A stretch of 48,010 bases of DNA from Pseudonocardiaceae bacterium (GTDB lineage Bacteria > Actinomycetota > Actinomycetes > Mycobacteriales > Pseudonocardiaceae). Shown here piece by piece: positions 26,962-36,044 of the stretch (position 1 is its first letter; each line of letters opens with the position of its first letter). The position numbers were made by a program, and so were the translations under genes. The notes under the pieces were generated by a model. The model had not been told where the DNA came from, ran no database searches, and saw only the letters and a program-made list of their open reading frames with translations. The stretch lies in assembly GCA_009379845.1 (NCBI GenBank), contig WHSZ01000049.1, positions 1 through 48,010 on the forward strand, given 5' to 3'.

Positions 26962-27846
26962 ATGGGTATGGAGACCTCTCAGCTCGCTCCGCATCGCGGC
27001 GCCCGGATCGACCTGCCCGGCCGGCACGGTCCGATCGCCGCGCTGCACGCCAAGGCCGACGGTGTCGATCCGGATACCACCGTGCTGCTGCTGCCCGGTT
27101 ACACCGGATCGAAGGAGGACTTCGCGCCGCTGCTCGATCCGATCGCGGACGCGGGCTTCGACGTGGTCGCCGTCGATCTGCCGGGCCAGTACGAATCGGC
27201 CGGGCCAGAGCTGGAATCCGACTACCTGACGGTGCCGCTCGGCGCGACATTCGTCGAGCTGATCGGCAAGCTCGCCGCGGACGGCAGGAAGGTGCTGCTG
27301 CTCGGGCATTCTTATGGTGGGCTTGTCGCCAGGGCCGCGGTGCTCGCTGGGGCCGATGTGGCGATGCTTACCCTGCTGGATTCCGGTCCCGCCTCCTTGC
27401 CGAACGGGTTGCGGCGCATGGTCCTCGAGGCAGCCGATCCGCATCTACGCCAGCACGGCGTGCACGCCGTGCAGCAGATCCGCGAGCAGGTCGCCGCCCA
27501 GGCTCCGGACTGGGAACTGCGTTCGGCCGAGCTCAAGGAGTTCCTGCGCACCCGGTTGGTCCGCTCTACCGAGCCCGGGTTGCTCGGCATGTCGGCAGGG
27601 CTGCGCACCGAACCGGACAGGGTGGACGAGCTCGCGGCCGTGTTGCGGGAGCGGGCGATCGGCGCTCACGTGCTCACTGGGCAGAACGACGACGCGTGGT
27701 CGCTCGACGCGCAGCGGGACATGGCTCGACGGTTGGGCGCACCGTTCACGACGGTGCCCGGCGCGGGACACTCCCCGAACACCGAGAACCCGGAAGGACT
27801 GCTTGCCGTCCTGCTCCCCGCATGGCGGGAACACGGTGCTCGATGA
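26962..27846 (+). CDS. Alpha/beta hydrolase
   Basis: The 294-residue product carries LLPGYTGSKEDF (oxyanion hole), GHSYGGL (nucleophile), GQNDDAW (acid region) and PGAGHSPNTE (histidine). It resembles actinobacterial lysophospholipase- or haloperoxidase-like hydrolases; the substrate is unknown. ATG at 26962 or 26968. It is followed 57 bases later by the F420-type oxidoreductase in the same direction. Confidence 0.85.
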   Translation: MGMETSQLAPHRGARIDLPGRHGPIAALHAKADGVDPDTTVLLLPGYTGSKEDFAPLLDPIADAGFDVVAVDLPGQYESAGPELESDYLTVPLGATFVELIGKLAADGRKVLLLGHSYGGLVARAAVLAGADVAMLTLLDSGPASLPNGLRRMVLEAADPHLRQHGVHAVQQIREQVAAQAPDWELRSAELKEFLRTRLVRSTEPGLLGMSAGLRTEPDRVDELAAVLRERAIGAHVLTGQNDDAWSLDAQRDMARRLGAPFTTVPGAGHSPNTENPEGLLAVLLPAWREHGAR

Positions 27847-27903
27847 CGTTCACCCGACGGGCAAACCGATGATGATGGTGGCTGCCGCGGATACCATCGG
27901 CGA

Positions 27904-28815
27904 ATGAGGTTCGGGATCTCCATTCCACAGTTCGTCGCCGACGGGGAATTCAACCCGAGTGCGTTCAGCGCCTACCTGGCCCGTGCCGAGGCACTCGGCT
28001 TCGACAGCGCGTGGACGCAGGAGCAGGTGCTCGGCACGATGCCGCACCTCGGTCCGATCGAGACCATGACCTATGCGGCCGCGTGCACCCAGCGGCTGCG
28101 CCTCGGTTGCGCGGTGCTCGTCACTACCTTGCACAGCCCCGTCCACCTGGCCAAGAGCTTGAGCGCGCTGGACCAGATGAGCCGGGGCCGGGTGGAGATC
28201 GGTGTCGGCACCGGCGGGCCGGGTCGCATGTTCTCCGCGTTCGGCGTCGATCCGGAACGCTTTGTCGCCCGATTCACCGAGGGATTGGCGTTGATGAAGA
28301 CACTGTGGACGGAGTCCACGGTCGATTTCGACGGTCAATTCTGGCAGCTCGAGAACGCGGCGATGGAGCCGAAGCCGTTTCAGAAGCCGCACCCACCGAT
28401 CTGGTTCGGCGGCGGTAGCCGGGTGGCACTCCGGCGCGCCGTCCGGCACGGCAACGGGTTCTTTGGCGCCGGGTCCATCCCCACCGCGCGGTTCGCCGAG
28501 CAGGTGCGCACGGTGCGCGAATCGGTCGCGGAGACCGACGCGGCCGAATTCCCGATCGCCAAGCGCGTCTACATCGCGGTGGACGACGACGCCACGCGGG
28601 CCCGCGAGCGGATGAACGCCGCGCTGGCACGGCTCTACGGCGGCCGGTCGGAGACCATCGAAGCCGCGGCGGTCACCGGCACACCGGACAGTTGCGTGCG
28701 CGGGCTACGCGAGGCGGTGGATGCCGGCGCTGAAATGATCTTGTGCACGCCGATGTTCGACCAGGCCGAGCAGATGGAGCGGCTGGCCACCGAGGTGCTG
28801 CCGCAGCTTGCGTGA
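27904..28815 (+). CDS. LLM-class (probably F420-dependent) oxidoreductase
   Basis: The 303-residue product has the luciferase-like monooxygenase TIM barrel: the N-terminal MRFGISIPQF strand, a GFDSAWTQEQ segment, the RGRVEIGVGTGG strand and the PPIWFGGGS strand. Features such as the Ala/Gly-rich GVGTGGPG loop fit F420-using actinobacterial members, but FMN cannot be excluded. It has very little upstream space or RBS and may be leaderless or coupled. The substrate is unknown. Confidence 0.86.
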   Translation: MRFGISIPQFVADGEFNPSAFSAYLARAEALGFDSAWTQEQVLGTMPHLGPIETMTYAAACTQRLRLGCAVLVTTLHSPVHLAKSLSALDQMSRGRVEIGVGTGGPGRMFSAFGVDPERFVARFTEGLALMKTLWTESTVDFDGQFWQLENAAMEPKPFQKPHPPIWFGGGSRVALRRAVRHGNGFFGAGSIPTARFAEQVRTVRESVAETDAAEFPIAKRVYIAVDDDATRARERMNAALARLYGGRSETIEAAAVTGTPDSCVRGLREAVDAGAEMILCTPMFDQAEQMERLATEVLPQLA

Positions 28816-28832
28816 CCGGCAGTGATCGGGCC

Positions 28833-29165
28833 CTAGGCCCACCAGAACATCCAGAGCGCGGCGCCGGTCACCGCGAACACACCGAGCACGCCGAGCACCG
28901 ACGGCAGCCCTCCCCGCCGGTCGGCCATCTGCTGGCAGGCCACCGCGATCGCGGCGGCGATCAGGTGCCCGATCACCGGCAGCGGGCCCGGCCCGTCGGC
29001 GTTGTCCGATAGGGCCAGCACCTGCGCGGCGGCCACGACCAGCGCGAGCACCACCAAACCGAGCGAAAGCGCCCCGGACACGCCACGCAACACCCCGCCG
29101 CTACGCCGCTGGCCGGATGCCGGTTTGGGCAACCGCTCGGTCCGCTCGCCGGTACCCGTACTCAT
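28833..29165 (-). CDS. Small integral membrane protein
   Basis: The 110-residue product has a basic N-terminus and about three membrane segments (LSLGLVVLALVVAAAQVLAL, PVIGHLIAAAIAVACQQ, VLGVLGVFAVTGAALWMFWWA). It resembles the small membrane proteins found beside the RecB-like nuclease in actinobacteria. The start is the ATG at 29165, 14 bases after the nuclease stop on the same strand. Function unknown. Confidence 0.75.
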   Translation of the reverse strand: MSTGTGERTERLPKPASGQRRSGGVLRGVSGALSLGLVVLALVVAAAQVLALSDNADGPGPLPVIGHLIAAAIAVACQQMADRRGGLPSVLGVLGVFAVTGAALWMFWWA

Positions 29166-29179
29166 TCGCCTGTATCTCT

Positions 29180-30013
29180 TCACGGCGCCAACAACTCCCA
29201 CGGTTTCGCGGCCGGCGCCGCGGCCTGCCCCTCGGCACAGCTCGGCCGGAAATCACACCACGCACAGTGCGGCCCGGTCCGCGGCGGAAACAGTTCGTCC
29301 GCGTCCCCTCCGGCGGTAAGGGTATCCGCCGCGACCTGAGTGTCCGCCGCGGTCTCCTCGGCACGGGTTCGGTGTCTGCGCAACGAATCGTCGGTGTGCT
29401 CCCAGCGCACGATCTGCCCACTCGGGACGTGGTGCAACTCGACGCGGCTGGCCGGCTTGCGCAGCGTGCGGCGAGCCGCGATGGCGTACAGCGCGAGGGC
29501 CTGCGAACCCCGCGCCTCGTCCTCGTCGGGTGCCCGCCTTCCGGTCTTGTAGTCGACGATCACCAGCTCGCCGTCCCGCTCGTCGATCCGGTCCACCCTG
29601 CCCTCGGCGATGATGCTGCCGGTCGGCGCGGACACCCACCGTTCGAGTCCGACGGGCTCGAACGCGGTGTCGTGCTCCGCGACGTAGTCGGCGACCCAGT
29701 CTCGCGCCCGTTGCCGGTACCGCGCCGCCTGCTCGGCATCCGCGAAACCCTCGTCCGACCAGTACTCGGTGACCAGTTCCGCGGCCCGCTCGGCGGAGCG
29801 GCGCGGCGCCGGCAGCTCGAACAGCGCCCGCAGCGCGTTGTGCACCACCGCGCCCAGCGTGCTGTGCGCCCAAGCGCCGGTACGTTTCGGCGTAGGCCGG
29901 TCGAGATAAGCCATCCGGTAGCGGCGCGCGCAGTCGCCGAACGTGGCGAGCCTGGCTGGCGAGACCCGGATCAACCGTTGCGGCATGCTGTCGAAACCGA
30001 GCTGGGGTTGCAC
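29180..30013 (-). CDS. RecB-family PD-(D/E)XK exonuclease with Fe-S cysteines
   Basis: The 277-residue product has the PD-(D/E)XK nuclease core (IIAEGRVDRIDERDGELVIVDYKTGRR, with the D...VDYK pattern) and the four cysteines of an AddB/Cas4-like [4Fe-4S] site: one in FGDCARRYRM near the N-terminus and a CAWCDFRPSC cluster near the C-terminus. It probably degrades DNA ends in repair. I chose the GTG at 30013, behind GTGGAGCC, over the TTG at 30040. It follows marC closely in the same direction. Confidence 0.88.
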   Translation of the reverse strand: MQPQLGFDSMPQRLIRVSPARLATFGDCARRYRMAYLDRPTPKRTGAWAHSTLGAVVHNALRALFELPAPRRSAERAAELVTEYWSDEGFADAEQAARYRQRARDWVADYVAEHDTAFEPVGLERWVSAPTGSIIAEGRVDRIDERDGELVIVDYKTGRRAPDEDEARGSQALALYAIAARRTLRKPASRVELHHVPSGQIVRWEHTDDSLRRHRTRAEETAADTQVAADTLTAGGDADELFPPRTGPHCAWCDFRPSCAEGQAAAPAAKPWELLAP

Positions 30014-30043
30014 GGCTCCACGGTACGTGGCGCCCGGCAACGC

Positions 30044-30661
30044 TCAGCGACCAGTCACGAAGCCGGTCACCGAGTCCGCGATCAGCTGCACCGCGATCGC
30101 GGCGAGCAGCAAACCGGCGATCTTGGCGAGCAGCACGATGCCGCTCTCCTTGATGACCCGGATGACCACGGCGGAGAACCGCAGCGCCAGGAACAGCAGG
30201 AGGTGCACGGCCAGGATCGCGGCGCCGACCGCGACATACGCTTCGAGTTCGCCACCCGCCTGGCGCACGAACACGATCGTCGCGGCGATCGCGCCCGGCC
30301 CGGCGAGCAGCGGGGTACCCAGCGGCACCAATGCCACGTTCACGTCCTCGGCAACGTCCGGGCTCGCGGTGTTCCGCCCGGTCAGCAGGTCGAGCGCGAC
30401 CAGCAACAGCAACAGCCCGCCCGCGCCTTGCAGTGCCGGCACTCCGATGCCGAGATAGCGCAGGATGGCCTCGCCACCGAGCGCGAACGCCGAGATGACC
30501 GCGAGGGAAACCAGGACAGCCTGGCGCGCGGCGCGGTGCCGGGTTCTCGCGCTCTTTCGCCCGACGAGGGACAGGAACACCGGTACCGTGCCGGGCGGAT
30601 CCATGATCACCAGCAGCGTGATCAGCACCTCGACGAACAGCGTCACGGGGTGAGTTGTCAC
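30044..30661 (-). CDS. MarC/UPF0056 family membrane protein
   Basis: The 205-residue product has six membrane segments in the MarC pattern (VIMDPPGTVPVFLSL near the start, VPLGTPLLAGPGAIAATIVF in the middle). The function is unclear despite the historical antibiotic-resistance name. The GTG at 30661 overlaps the stop of the upstream PHP gene (GTGA). Confidence 0.9.
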   Translation of the reverse strand: MTTHPVTLFVEVLITLLVIMDPPGTVPVFLSLVGRKSARTRHRAARQAVLVSLAVISAFALGGEAILRYLGIGVPALQGAGGLLLLLVALDLLTGRNTASPDVAEDVNVALVPLGTPLLAGPGAIAATIVFVRQAGGELEAYVAVGAAILAVHLLLFLALRFSAVVIRVIKESGIVLLAKIAGLLLAAIAVQLIADSVTGFVTGR

Positions 30662-31518
30662 GCGTTGACCACCGTGCTGCCGGTCGCGCGCTCCACGAGT
30701 GCGGAGAACATCTCGGCGCTGGTGGTTTCCTCGCCGAGCTCGATCGTCTTGTTCGTCCCGTGGTAATCACTCGAACCGGTCACCAGCAGCCCAAGGTCTC
30801 CGGCGAGCGCCCGCAGCTCGGTACGGGCGGTGGAATCGTGCAGCGGGTGGTCGACCTCGAGGCCGCCGAGACCCGACGCGGCCAGCTCGCCGATCACCTC
30901 GGGGGTCACGGTGGGACCGCGTTCGTGCGCGTACGCGTGCGCGAGCACCGTCACCCCACCGGCGTTCCTGATCATCTCGATCGCCGCGGCCACCGGCGTG
31001 TCGGCGCGACGCACGTAGTACGGGCCGCGGCTGGCCAGGTAGCGATCGAACGCCTCGTTCACGTCCGCGACCACGCCGGCCCGCACCAGCGCCACGGCCA
31101 GATGCGGACGCCCGGCGGAACCGTCCGGCGGAAGCCCTGCCATCAGCTCGTCCGGATCCACCGGCAGGCCGTCGGCCGCCATCCGCTCGGCCATCACGCG
31201 CAGTCGCTCCCTCCGCTCGAGCCGCAGCCTGCGCTGCTCGGCGATCAACGACTCGGCCAGCGGATCGAACAGGTACGCGAGCAGGTGGACACTGCACCGC
31301 CCGCCCCTGCCGTCCGGCGATACGCAGGACAGCTCGGCGCCGGGCACCAGGCGCAAACCGGGCGGTAACGCCGCACTCGCCTCCGCCCATCCGGCGGTGG
31401 TGTCGTGGTCTGTCAACGCGACCGCGTCGAGGCCGGCGCGAGACGCCGCCGCTACCAGTTCGGCTGGGCTGTCCGTGCCGTCCGAGGCCGTTGAATGGGT
31501 GTGCAAGTCGATGCGCAC
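30658..31518 (-). CDS. PHP-domain phosphoesterase (YciV/TrpH-like)
   Basis: The 286-residue product has the PHP metal motifs: RIDLHTHSTASDGT at the N-terminus, TDHDTTAG, AHAYAHERG and SSDYHG near the C-terminus. Related enzymes hydrolyse 3',5'-nucleotide phosphates or act as 5'-3' ribonucleases on short RNA. ATG at 31518. It is coupled to marC by a GTGA overlap. Confidence 0.9.
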   Translation of the reverse strand: MRIDLHTHSTASDGTDSPAELVAAASRAGLDAVALTDHDTTAGWAEASAALPPGLRLVPGAELSCVSPDGRGGRCSVHLLAYLFDPLAESLIAEQRRLRLERRERLRVMAERMAADGLPVDPDELMAGLPPDGSAGRPHLAVALVRAGVVADVNEAFDRYLASRGPYYVRRADTPVAAAIEMIRNAGGVTVLAHAYAHERGPTVTPEVIGELAASGLGGLEVDHPLHDSTARTELRALAGDLGLLVTGSSDYHGTNKTIELGEETTSAEMFSALVERATGSTVVNA

Positions 31519-31552
31519 ACGCTCCAGTGTGGACGACCGCTAAACGCTGGAC

Positions 31553-32113
31553 TCAGCCGACCATCTTCTTGCCGCGTGCCGCGCGCTGGGCCTTGATCAT
31601 CGAGAACCGCTCGGCATGCGCCTTCTTGTCGCCGAACACCAGCTCGGAGATCGTGTCGTAGAACTCCTCCGGCTTCGGCAGGTACCCGATCCGGTTCAGC
31701 GCCTGGATCTGCCCGGCCGACTCGATGATCGTGGTGCCGTAGCCGAGCATCCGGCCCATCGCGCTTCGCTCGTAGGTGAGGTCGGTGACCTTGCTGATCG
31801 GCATCATCAGCACCTTGGTGGTGAACACCCCGGTGGTCATGATGAATCGCTTGTCGGTGACCACCAGTCGCTCCACCCACCAGGCGACCACCAGGTACGC
31901 GAAACGCAGCAAGACCAGCAACGCGGCGTACCACAGGACGTTCTGCATTACCCACATCGACGGCGGCAGCAGGTAGGACACCATCACCGCGACGGCCAGT
32001 AGCGCGGTGGCCTCGAAAATGTCCCAACCGAGGCATGCCCAGTGCCGCCGGATCCTGATTACCCGCCGCTCGGTGTCGAGCAGGTACTCGTCAGGGTCCC
32101 GGGGAGCCAACAT
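31553..32113 (-). CDS. PH-domain membrane protein (bPH_2)
   Basis: The 186-residue product has two membrane segments (about 30-50 and 57-80), then a bacterial PH-like domain (VTDKRFIMTTGVFTTKVLMMPISKVTDL). Such proteins are common in actinobacteria; their role is unknown. It starts 17 bases after the small membrane protein at 32131. Confidence 0.87.
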   Translation of the reverse strand: MLAPRDPDEYLLDTERRVIRIRRHWACLGWDIFEATALLAVAVMVSYLLPPSMWVMQNVLWYAALLVLLRFAYLVVAWWVERLVVTDKRFIMTTGVFTTKVLMMPISKVTDLTYERSAMGRMLGYGTTIIESAGQIQALNRIGYLPKPEEFYDTISELVFGDKKAHAERFSMIKAQRAARGKKMVG

Positions 32114-32130
32114 GTGTCTATTGTGCCTCC

Positions 32131-32289
32131 TTAGCCGGAGAACACCATCTGCACGAAGGTGATCAGCGATTCGGCCGCGTCCCTGAGCGTGTCAAGGAGG
32201 ATGTTCACGATCCCAGCCAGCGACTGCGGTTGCACGACCAAGAAGTACACGAGTACCGCGATCCCCGAAATCACGAGGACCTTCTTCAT
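32131..32289 (-). CDS. Short single-pass membrane protein
   Basis: The 52-residue product is MKKVLVISGIAVLVYFLVVQ plus a tail with an amphipathic LDTLRDAAESLITFVQMVF helix. ATG at 32289 or GTG at 32295. It sits directly upstream of the PH-domain gene and is probably co-transcribed. No function can be assigned. Confidence 0.6.
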   Translation of the reverse strand: MKKVLVISGIAVLVYFLVVQPQSLAGIVNILLDTLRDAAESLITFVQMVFSG

Positions 32290-32439
32290 CTTCACGGTGA
32301 TCAACCCCGTCTCTCGTGCGCGCCTGGCCCAGCGCCTACTCACAACGTTGTACCTCACTCAACCGCGCAACGGGAGGGAAGTCCCTTGGTCGGGGCAGCG
32401 CCCGGCGCGGCGAACACGGGAAAGCTACCGTACGTGTTC

Positions 32440-32862
32440 ATGAGCGATGCCAAGCCCCGGAGGATCCGCAGCGTTAGTGGGATCGTGTTCGACTCCGCAG
32501 GGCGCCTGCTGCTCGCACAGCGTGGTAGTGGACCCGCGATAGGATTGTGGTCGCTACCCGGAGGCAAGGTCGAATCGGGCGAAACGGACGAGCAGGCGCT
32601 CATCCGGGAGCTCCGTGAGGAAACTGGGTTATACGTCACGGTTGGCCGGCTGCGGTTCACCGTGCACCGGCCATCGGCAGGCTCGGTATACGAGATTCAC
32701 TGCTACGACTGCGCTGCGCACGGCGGCCAGCCGCGGCCTGGCGACGACGCGACGGCGCTGCGCTGGGTGGATGCCGCCGCGTTCCAGGCACTGGACGCCG
32801 AGGGCTCCCTCACCGAGGGGCTCGGCGTCACGCTCCGCCAGCACGCCGCCCTCCCTCACTAG
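32440..32862 (+). CDS. Nudix hydrolase (MutT-like)
   Basis: The 140-residue product carries a complete Nudix box GGKVESGETDEQALIRELRE-ETG, matching GX5EX7REUXEEXGU. It hydrolyses nucleoside diphosphate-X compounds; the exact substrate (oxidised nucleotide, ADP-ribose, other) cannot be told. I chose ATG at 32440; longer readings run over the divergent membrane-protein promoter. Confidence 0.9.
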   Translation: MSDAKPRRIRSVSGIVFDSAGRLLLAQRGSGPAIGLWSLPGGKVESGETDEQALIRELREETGLYVTVGRLRFTVHRPSAGSVYEIHCYDCAAHGGQPRPGDDATALRWVDAAAFQALDAEGSLTEGLGVTLRQHAALPH

Positions 32863-32883
32863 CCCGCGTACCGCAGGCCCCGG

Positions 32884-33999
32884 TCAGGTGGCGGTCAGCC
32901 ACTCCATCCGTTCGCCGTGCGGTGCGGTCTTGGCCAGCACCCGAACGTCGGGCTGACCGGCCGACCAGCGCACCACCGCGAGCGTGCCGAGGTACGGCTC
33001 GCCATCGCCGGGCTCCAGGTCCGCACGGTCGGGCAGCACCACGTCCAGTCCGGCGCCATACGCCTCCGCGCTGATCCACCACAGCGGCCGCTGCTCGGAA
33101 AGCGCGGCCAGCGCGGCCACGTAATCCGCGCGCCGCTGCTCGGGGAGGTAGCGCAGCGTGTGTGTGTTGAACACCACGAGCGGCAGCGCGGCCGGCACCC
33201 GCGCGGCCGCGGCGGCCAGGTCGTCCACCGCGTCCCCGCTGACCAGCTCGGGCGGGTCCTTGCGCTGCATCGAAGCCGCCACGCCGAACAGTCGCAGCCG
33301 TTCCGGCTGATCCGCCCAGATGCACGCCTCCAGCCAGCCATAGGTGTCCTCATCCGACAGGTCGGCCGGCGCCCTGTCCAACCCGACGCGAGCGCCAACC
33401 TTCACGGTCTTCGGCAGCCTTGGCAACTCCGCGCCCGGCGCCAGTTCGACGGCGCAGTGCAGGCCGACGGGCGTCTTCGTAGGGCCGGCGACGAGCTGGC
33501 CGGCGGATTCCGTCTGGTACCGGTAGCCGTACCGGTGCAGATCCAGCAGCAAACCCGCGCTGCAGCCGACCTCGAGCAGGCCAACCGGTCCGCGGGCCTC
33601 CCGCGCGGCCAGGCCAACCGCCGGGTACAGCAGCGCCGCGCGGCGCACCTCGTTGGTCTGGGTGAACCGCGAACCGATCAGCTCGCGCATCCGGTCGGCC
33701 CGCCCGAGCACGAACTCCCGGAACATCGGCCAGGTAGCCCCGTCCACCCCGTCCGCGCCACCCACCGACGGGTAGTACCTGGACAGCGGATGGAACGGTT
33801 CGGCGTACAGCAGCCGGTGCGCGGCGGCCAGTAGCAACGTGCCGTGCGCGGACTGCTGCCGCGCGTCCAGCAGCAACCCTGCGACGTCCTCGTCCTCGGC
33901 GGCACAGGCGGCCAGGTGAGCGTAGAGCGGCGACTCACCGGCCACCTCGACTTCGGCGAAATGCCGCAGCCGCCGACGCAGCTCGTCCAACTCGGTCAT
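32884..33999 (-). CDS. DUF2332 family protein
   Basis: The 371-residue product matches DUF2332 in length and motifs (FAEVEVAGESPLYAHLA near the start, LLEVGCSAGLLLDLHRYGY in the middle, VFNTHTLRYL and WWISAEAYG near the end). The LLEVGCSAGL segment resembles an S-adenosylmethionine-binding motif, so a methyltransferase-like fold is likely; activity is unknown. The ATG at 33999 is four bases after the MaoC stop. Confidence 0.85.
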   Translation of the reverse strand: MTELDELRRRLRHFAEVEVAGESPLYAHLAACAAEDEDVAGLLLDARQQSAHGTLLLAAAHRLLYAEPFHPLSRYYPSVGGADGVDGATWPMFREFVLGRADRMRELIGSRFTQTNEVRRAALLYPAVGLAAREARGPVGLLEVGCSAGLLLDLHRYGYRYQTESAGQLVAGPTKTPVGLHCAVELAPGAELPRLPKTVKVGARVGLDRAPADLSDEDTYGWLEACIWADQPERLRLFGVAASMQRKDPPELVSGDAVDDLAAAAARVPAALPLVVFNTHTLRYLPEQRRADYVAALAALSEQRPLWWISAEAYGAGLDVVLPDRADLEPGDGEPYLGTLAVVRWSAGQPDVRVLAKTAPHGERMEWLTAT

Positions 34000-34003
34000 G
34001 GGG

Positions 34004-34510
34004 TCATTCCAGGATGGGCTCGGGGCGCCCCGGTTGTTCGCCACCACGCGTTTCACCGTAGGAACGTTTGGGCACCATCACCTTACGGCGGAAGGTGCAC
34101 ACCACGGTCCCGTCCTGGTTGTAACCGCGGGTTTCCACGGCGACGACGCCCCGGTCGTCCTTGGATTTCGACGGCGTCGCATCAAGCACCTCGGTCTCGC
34201 CGTAGATGGTGTCGCCGTGGAACGTCGGCTTGATGTGCCGCAGCGACTCCACTTCGAGGTTCGCGATGGCCTTGCCGGAAATGTCCGGCACGGACATGCC
34301 GAGCAACAACGAGTAGATGTAGTTGCCCACCACCACGTTCTTGCCGAAGTCCGTGGTTTCCACCGCGTAGTGGGCGTCCATGTGCAACGGATGGTGATTC
34401 ATGGTCAGCAGGCAGAACAGGTGATCGTCGTACTCCGTGACCGTCTTACCAGGCCAGTGCTTGTACACCGCTCCGACTTCGAACTCCTCGAAATAACGCC
34501 CGAACTGCAC
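34004..34510 (-). CDS. MaoC-type hydratase (Rv2499c-like)
   Basis: The 168-residue product is a single hot-dog domain with the hydratase motif region FCLLTMNHHPLHMDAHYAVETTDFGKNVVVG (a D/N-x-x-P-x-H-x-D type segment). MaoC hydratases add water to enoyl-CoA thioesters. It resembles Rv2499c (from memory), which in mycobacteria lies between CitE and FadE19; homologues of both occur at the far end of this window. It is followed after four bases by DUF2332. Confidence 0.87.
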   Translation of the reverse strand: MQFGRYFEEFEVGAVYKHWPGKTVTEYDDHLFCLLTMNHHPLHMDAHYAVETTDFGKNVVVGNYIYSLLLGMSVPDISGKAIANLEVESLRHIKPTFHGDTIYGETEVLDATPSKSKDDRGVVAVETRGYNQDGTVVCTFRRKVMVPKRSYGETRGGEQPGRPEPILE

Positions 34511-34890
34511 GCTTCCTCCTACTTCTCGCCGGCTTCTCGCCGATGGTCCGGTTCGACGGTGGTAACCGAGGGCAACAGTGTTGTACGAGAGGGAGTATCC
34601 TTACCACTTGGTGTGTGATTGAGCTCCGGTGCCGTAACGCGACGCCGGCCGCGGCCGACGACCATGACGGGCCGATCACATGGCCGACCCAGCCAACCGA
34701 CCGTAAGGAGGTGAGGGACGACAGATGAGTAGTAGTAGCGCACCTGGATGCAGTACTAGCGGCGTCCCCGCCGGACGGGTCGGCACACACTCCGGTTAGT
34801 TCCCCGGTTCCCAGGCGGAGACGCAGGGCGAGTCACCAGCTCCCCACTGTCAGCAGACGTCCGAACGCTCGCGTACGCCTGGAGGCCGTT
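34511..34890 (+). promoter_or_regulatory. 380-base leader of corA with promoter region
   Basis: The gap between the divergent MaoC and corA genes holds the 11-base palindrome CAACAGTGTTG at 34573-34583, a TATCCT candidate -10 at 34596, a GC-rich stretch (34620-34700) able to fold, and a small ORF at 34725-34799. No standard M-box (Mg2+ riboswitch) motif was recognised. The length and the ORF suggest regulation in the mRNA leader. Confidence 0.45.
34725..34799 (+). CDS. Candidate 24-residue leader peptide upstream of corA
   Basis: An almost ideal ribosome binding site (AAGGAGGTGAGG) precedes an ATG that opens 24 codons, MSSSSAPGCSTSGVPAGRVG then THSG, ending in TAG at 34799. It is serine- and glycine-rich with no membrane segment. 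corA starts 91 bases further on, in another frame. It could be an attenuator peptide or a coupling ORF. Confidence 0.45.
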   Translation: MSSSSAPGCSTSGVPAGRVGTHSG

Positions 34891-35967
34891 ATGCCAGCCC
34901 TGCCCTCGATCGGCGGTCGACGCCGCCGCAACGGTGGCCAGCTCACCGCGCCGGTACCGGTTCCGCTGTCCGCGTACGTCGTCGACTGCGCCGTCTACGT
35001 GGACGGCGAGCGGTTGCCAGGTCGCTGGACGCACAGCCAGGCGGTGGGGGAGGTTCGCCGTCGTGGCGAGGGATTCGTGTGGATCGGGCTGCACGAGCCG
35101 GACAGCGAGCAGATTCAAGGCATCGCGGACACCTTCGGGCTGCACGAGCTGGCCGTTGAGGACGCGGTGCACGCGCACCAGCGTCCGAAGCTCGAGCGGT
35201 ACGACGACACACTGTTCATGGTCGTCAAGACGGTGCGCTACGTGGAGCACGAGTCGCCGACCACGGCAAGCGAGATCGTGGAAACCGGCGAGATCATGGC
35301 GTTTCTCGGCACCGACTTCATCATCACGGTCCGGCACGGTAACCACTCAGGGCTGGCCAGGGTGCGCAGCGAGCTGGACGCCGATCCGGAGCGGCTCAGC
35401 ACCGGGCCCGCGGCCGTGCTGCACGCCATCGCCGACCACGCGGTGGACAGTTACCTGTCGGTGAGCGGCGCCATCGAGGACGACATCGACGAGATCGAAG
35501 CCAATGTGTTCGCGCCGCGCTCCACCATCAGTGCCGAACAGATCTACCTGATGAAGCGCGAGGTGCTCGAGCTGCGCCGCGCGGTGATGCCGCTGGCGAC
35601 TCCGCTGCGCCGGCTCGCCGAGGGCTACAGCCGGCTGGTGCCGGACGACGTGCGCTCCTACTTCCGGGACGTCGACGACCACCTGGCCAGGGTTTCCGAG
35701 CAGGTGGCCGGCTTCGACGAACTGCTCACCACCCTGGTGGACGCGACCACCACGAAGATCACCCTGCAGCTGAACTCGGACATGCGCAAGATCACCGCAT
35801 GGGCGGCGATGATCGCGGTGCCCACCGCCATCGCCGGGATCTACGGGATGAACTTCACCTTCATGCCGGAGACGCAGTGGAGGTTCGGCTATCCGCTCGT
35901 GATGGCCGTGATCATCACCATCTGTCTCATCCTCTACCGGGTTTTCCGCAAGAACCGATGGCTCTAG
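34891..35967 (+). CDS. corA: CorA-family Mg2+/Co2+ channel
   Basis: The 358-residue product has the large cytoplasmic CorA domain (about 25-290) and two C-terminal membrane segments (about 297-317 and 333-352). The signature GMN is present in GIYGMNFTFMPETQ. CorA forms a pentameric channel for Mg2+ (and Co2+, Ni2+). ATG at 34891 with GGAGG just upstream. In M. tuberculosis corA (Rv1239c) is next to sugC, as recalled; here other genes lie between. Confidence 0.95.
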   Translation: MPALPSIGGRRRRNGGQLTAPVPVPLSAYVVDCAVYVDGERLPGRWTHSQAVGEVRRRGEGFVWIGLHEPDSEQIQGIADTFGLHELAVEDAVHAHQRPKLERYDDTLFMVVKTVRYVEHESPTTASEIVETGEIMAFLGTDFIITVRHGNHSGLARVRSELDADPERLSTGPAAVLHAIADHAVDSYLSVSGAIEDDIDEIEANVFAPRSTISAEQIYLMKREVLELRRAVMPLATPLRRLAEGYSRLVPDDVRSYFRDVDDHLARVSEQVAGFDELLTTLVDATTTKITLQLNSDMRKITAWAAMIAVPTAIAGIYGMNFTFMPETQWRFGYPLVMAVIITICLILYRVFRKNRWL

Positions 35968-36044
35968 GGGCCACGCGCGACCCGCGCCAGTGCCCCGTTC
36001 CCGCCAGCCGACTTGCCCACCCGCGTCTGATGGGAGACGACGCC

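Noticed and set aside
34620..34720. M-box or other known Mg2+ riboswitch before corA
   Set aside because: The conserved riboswitch core motifs could not be recognised by eye; only a foldable GC-rich stretch is seen.
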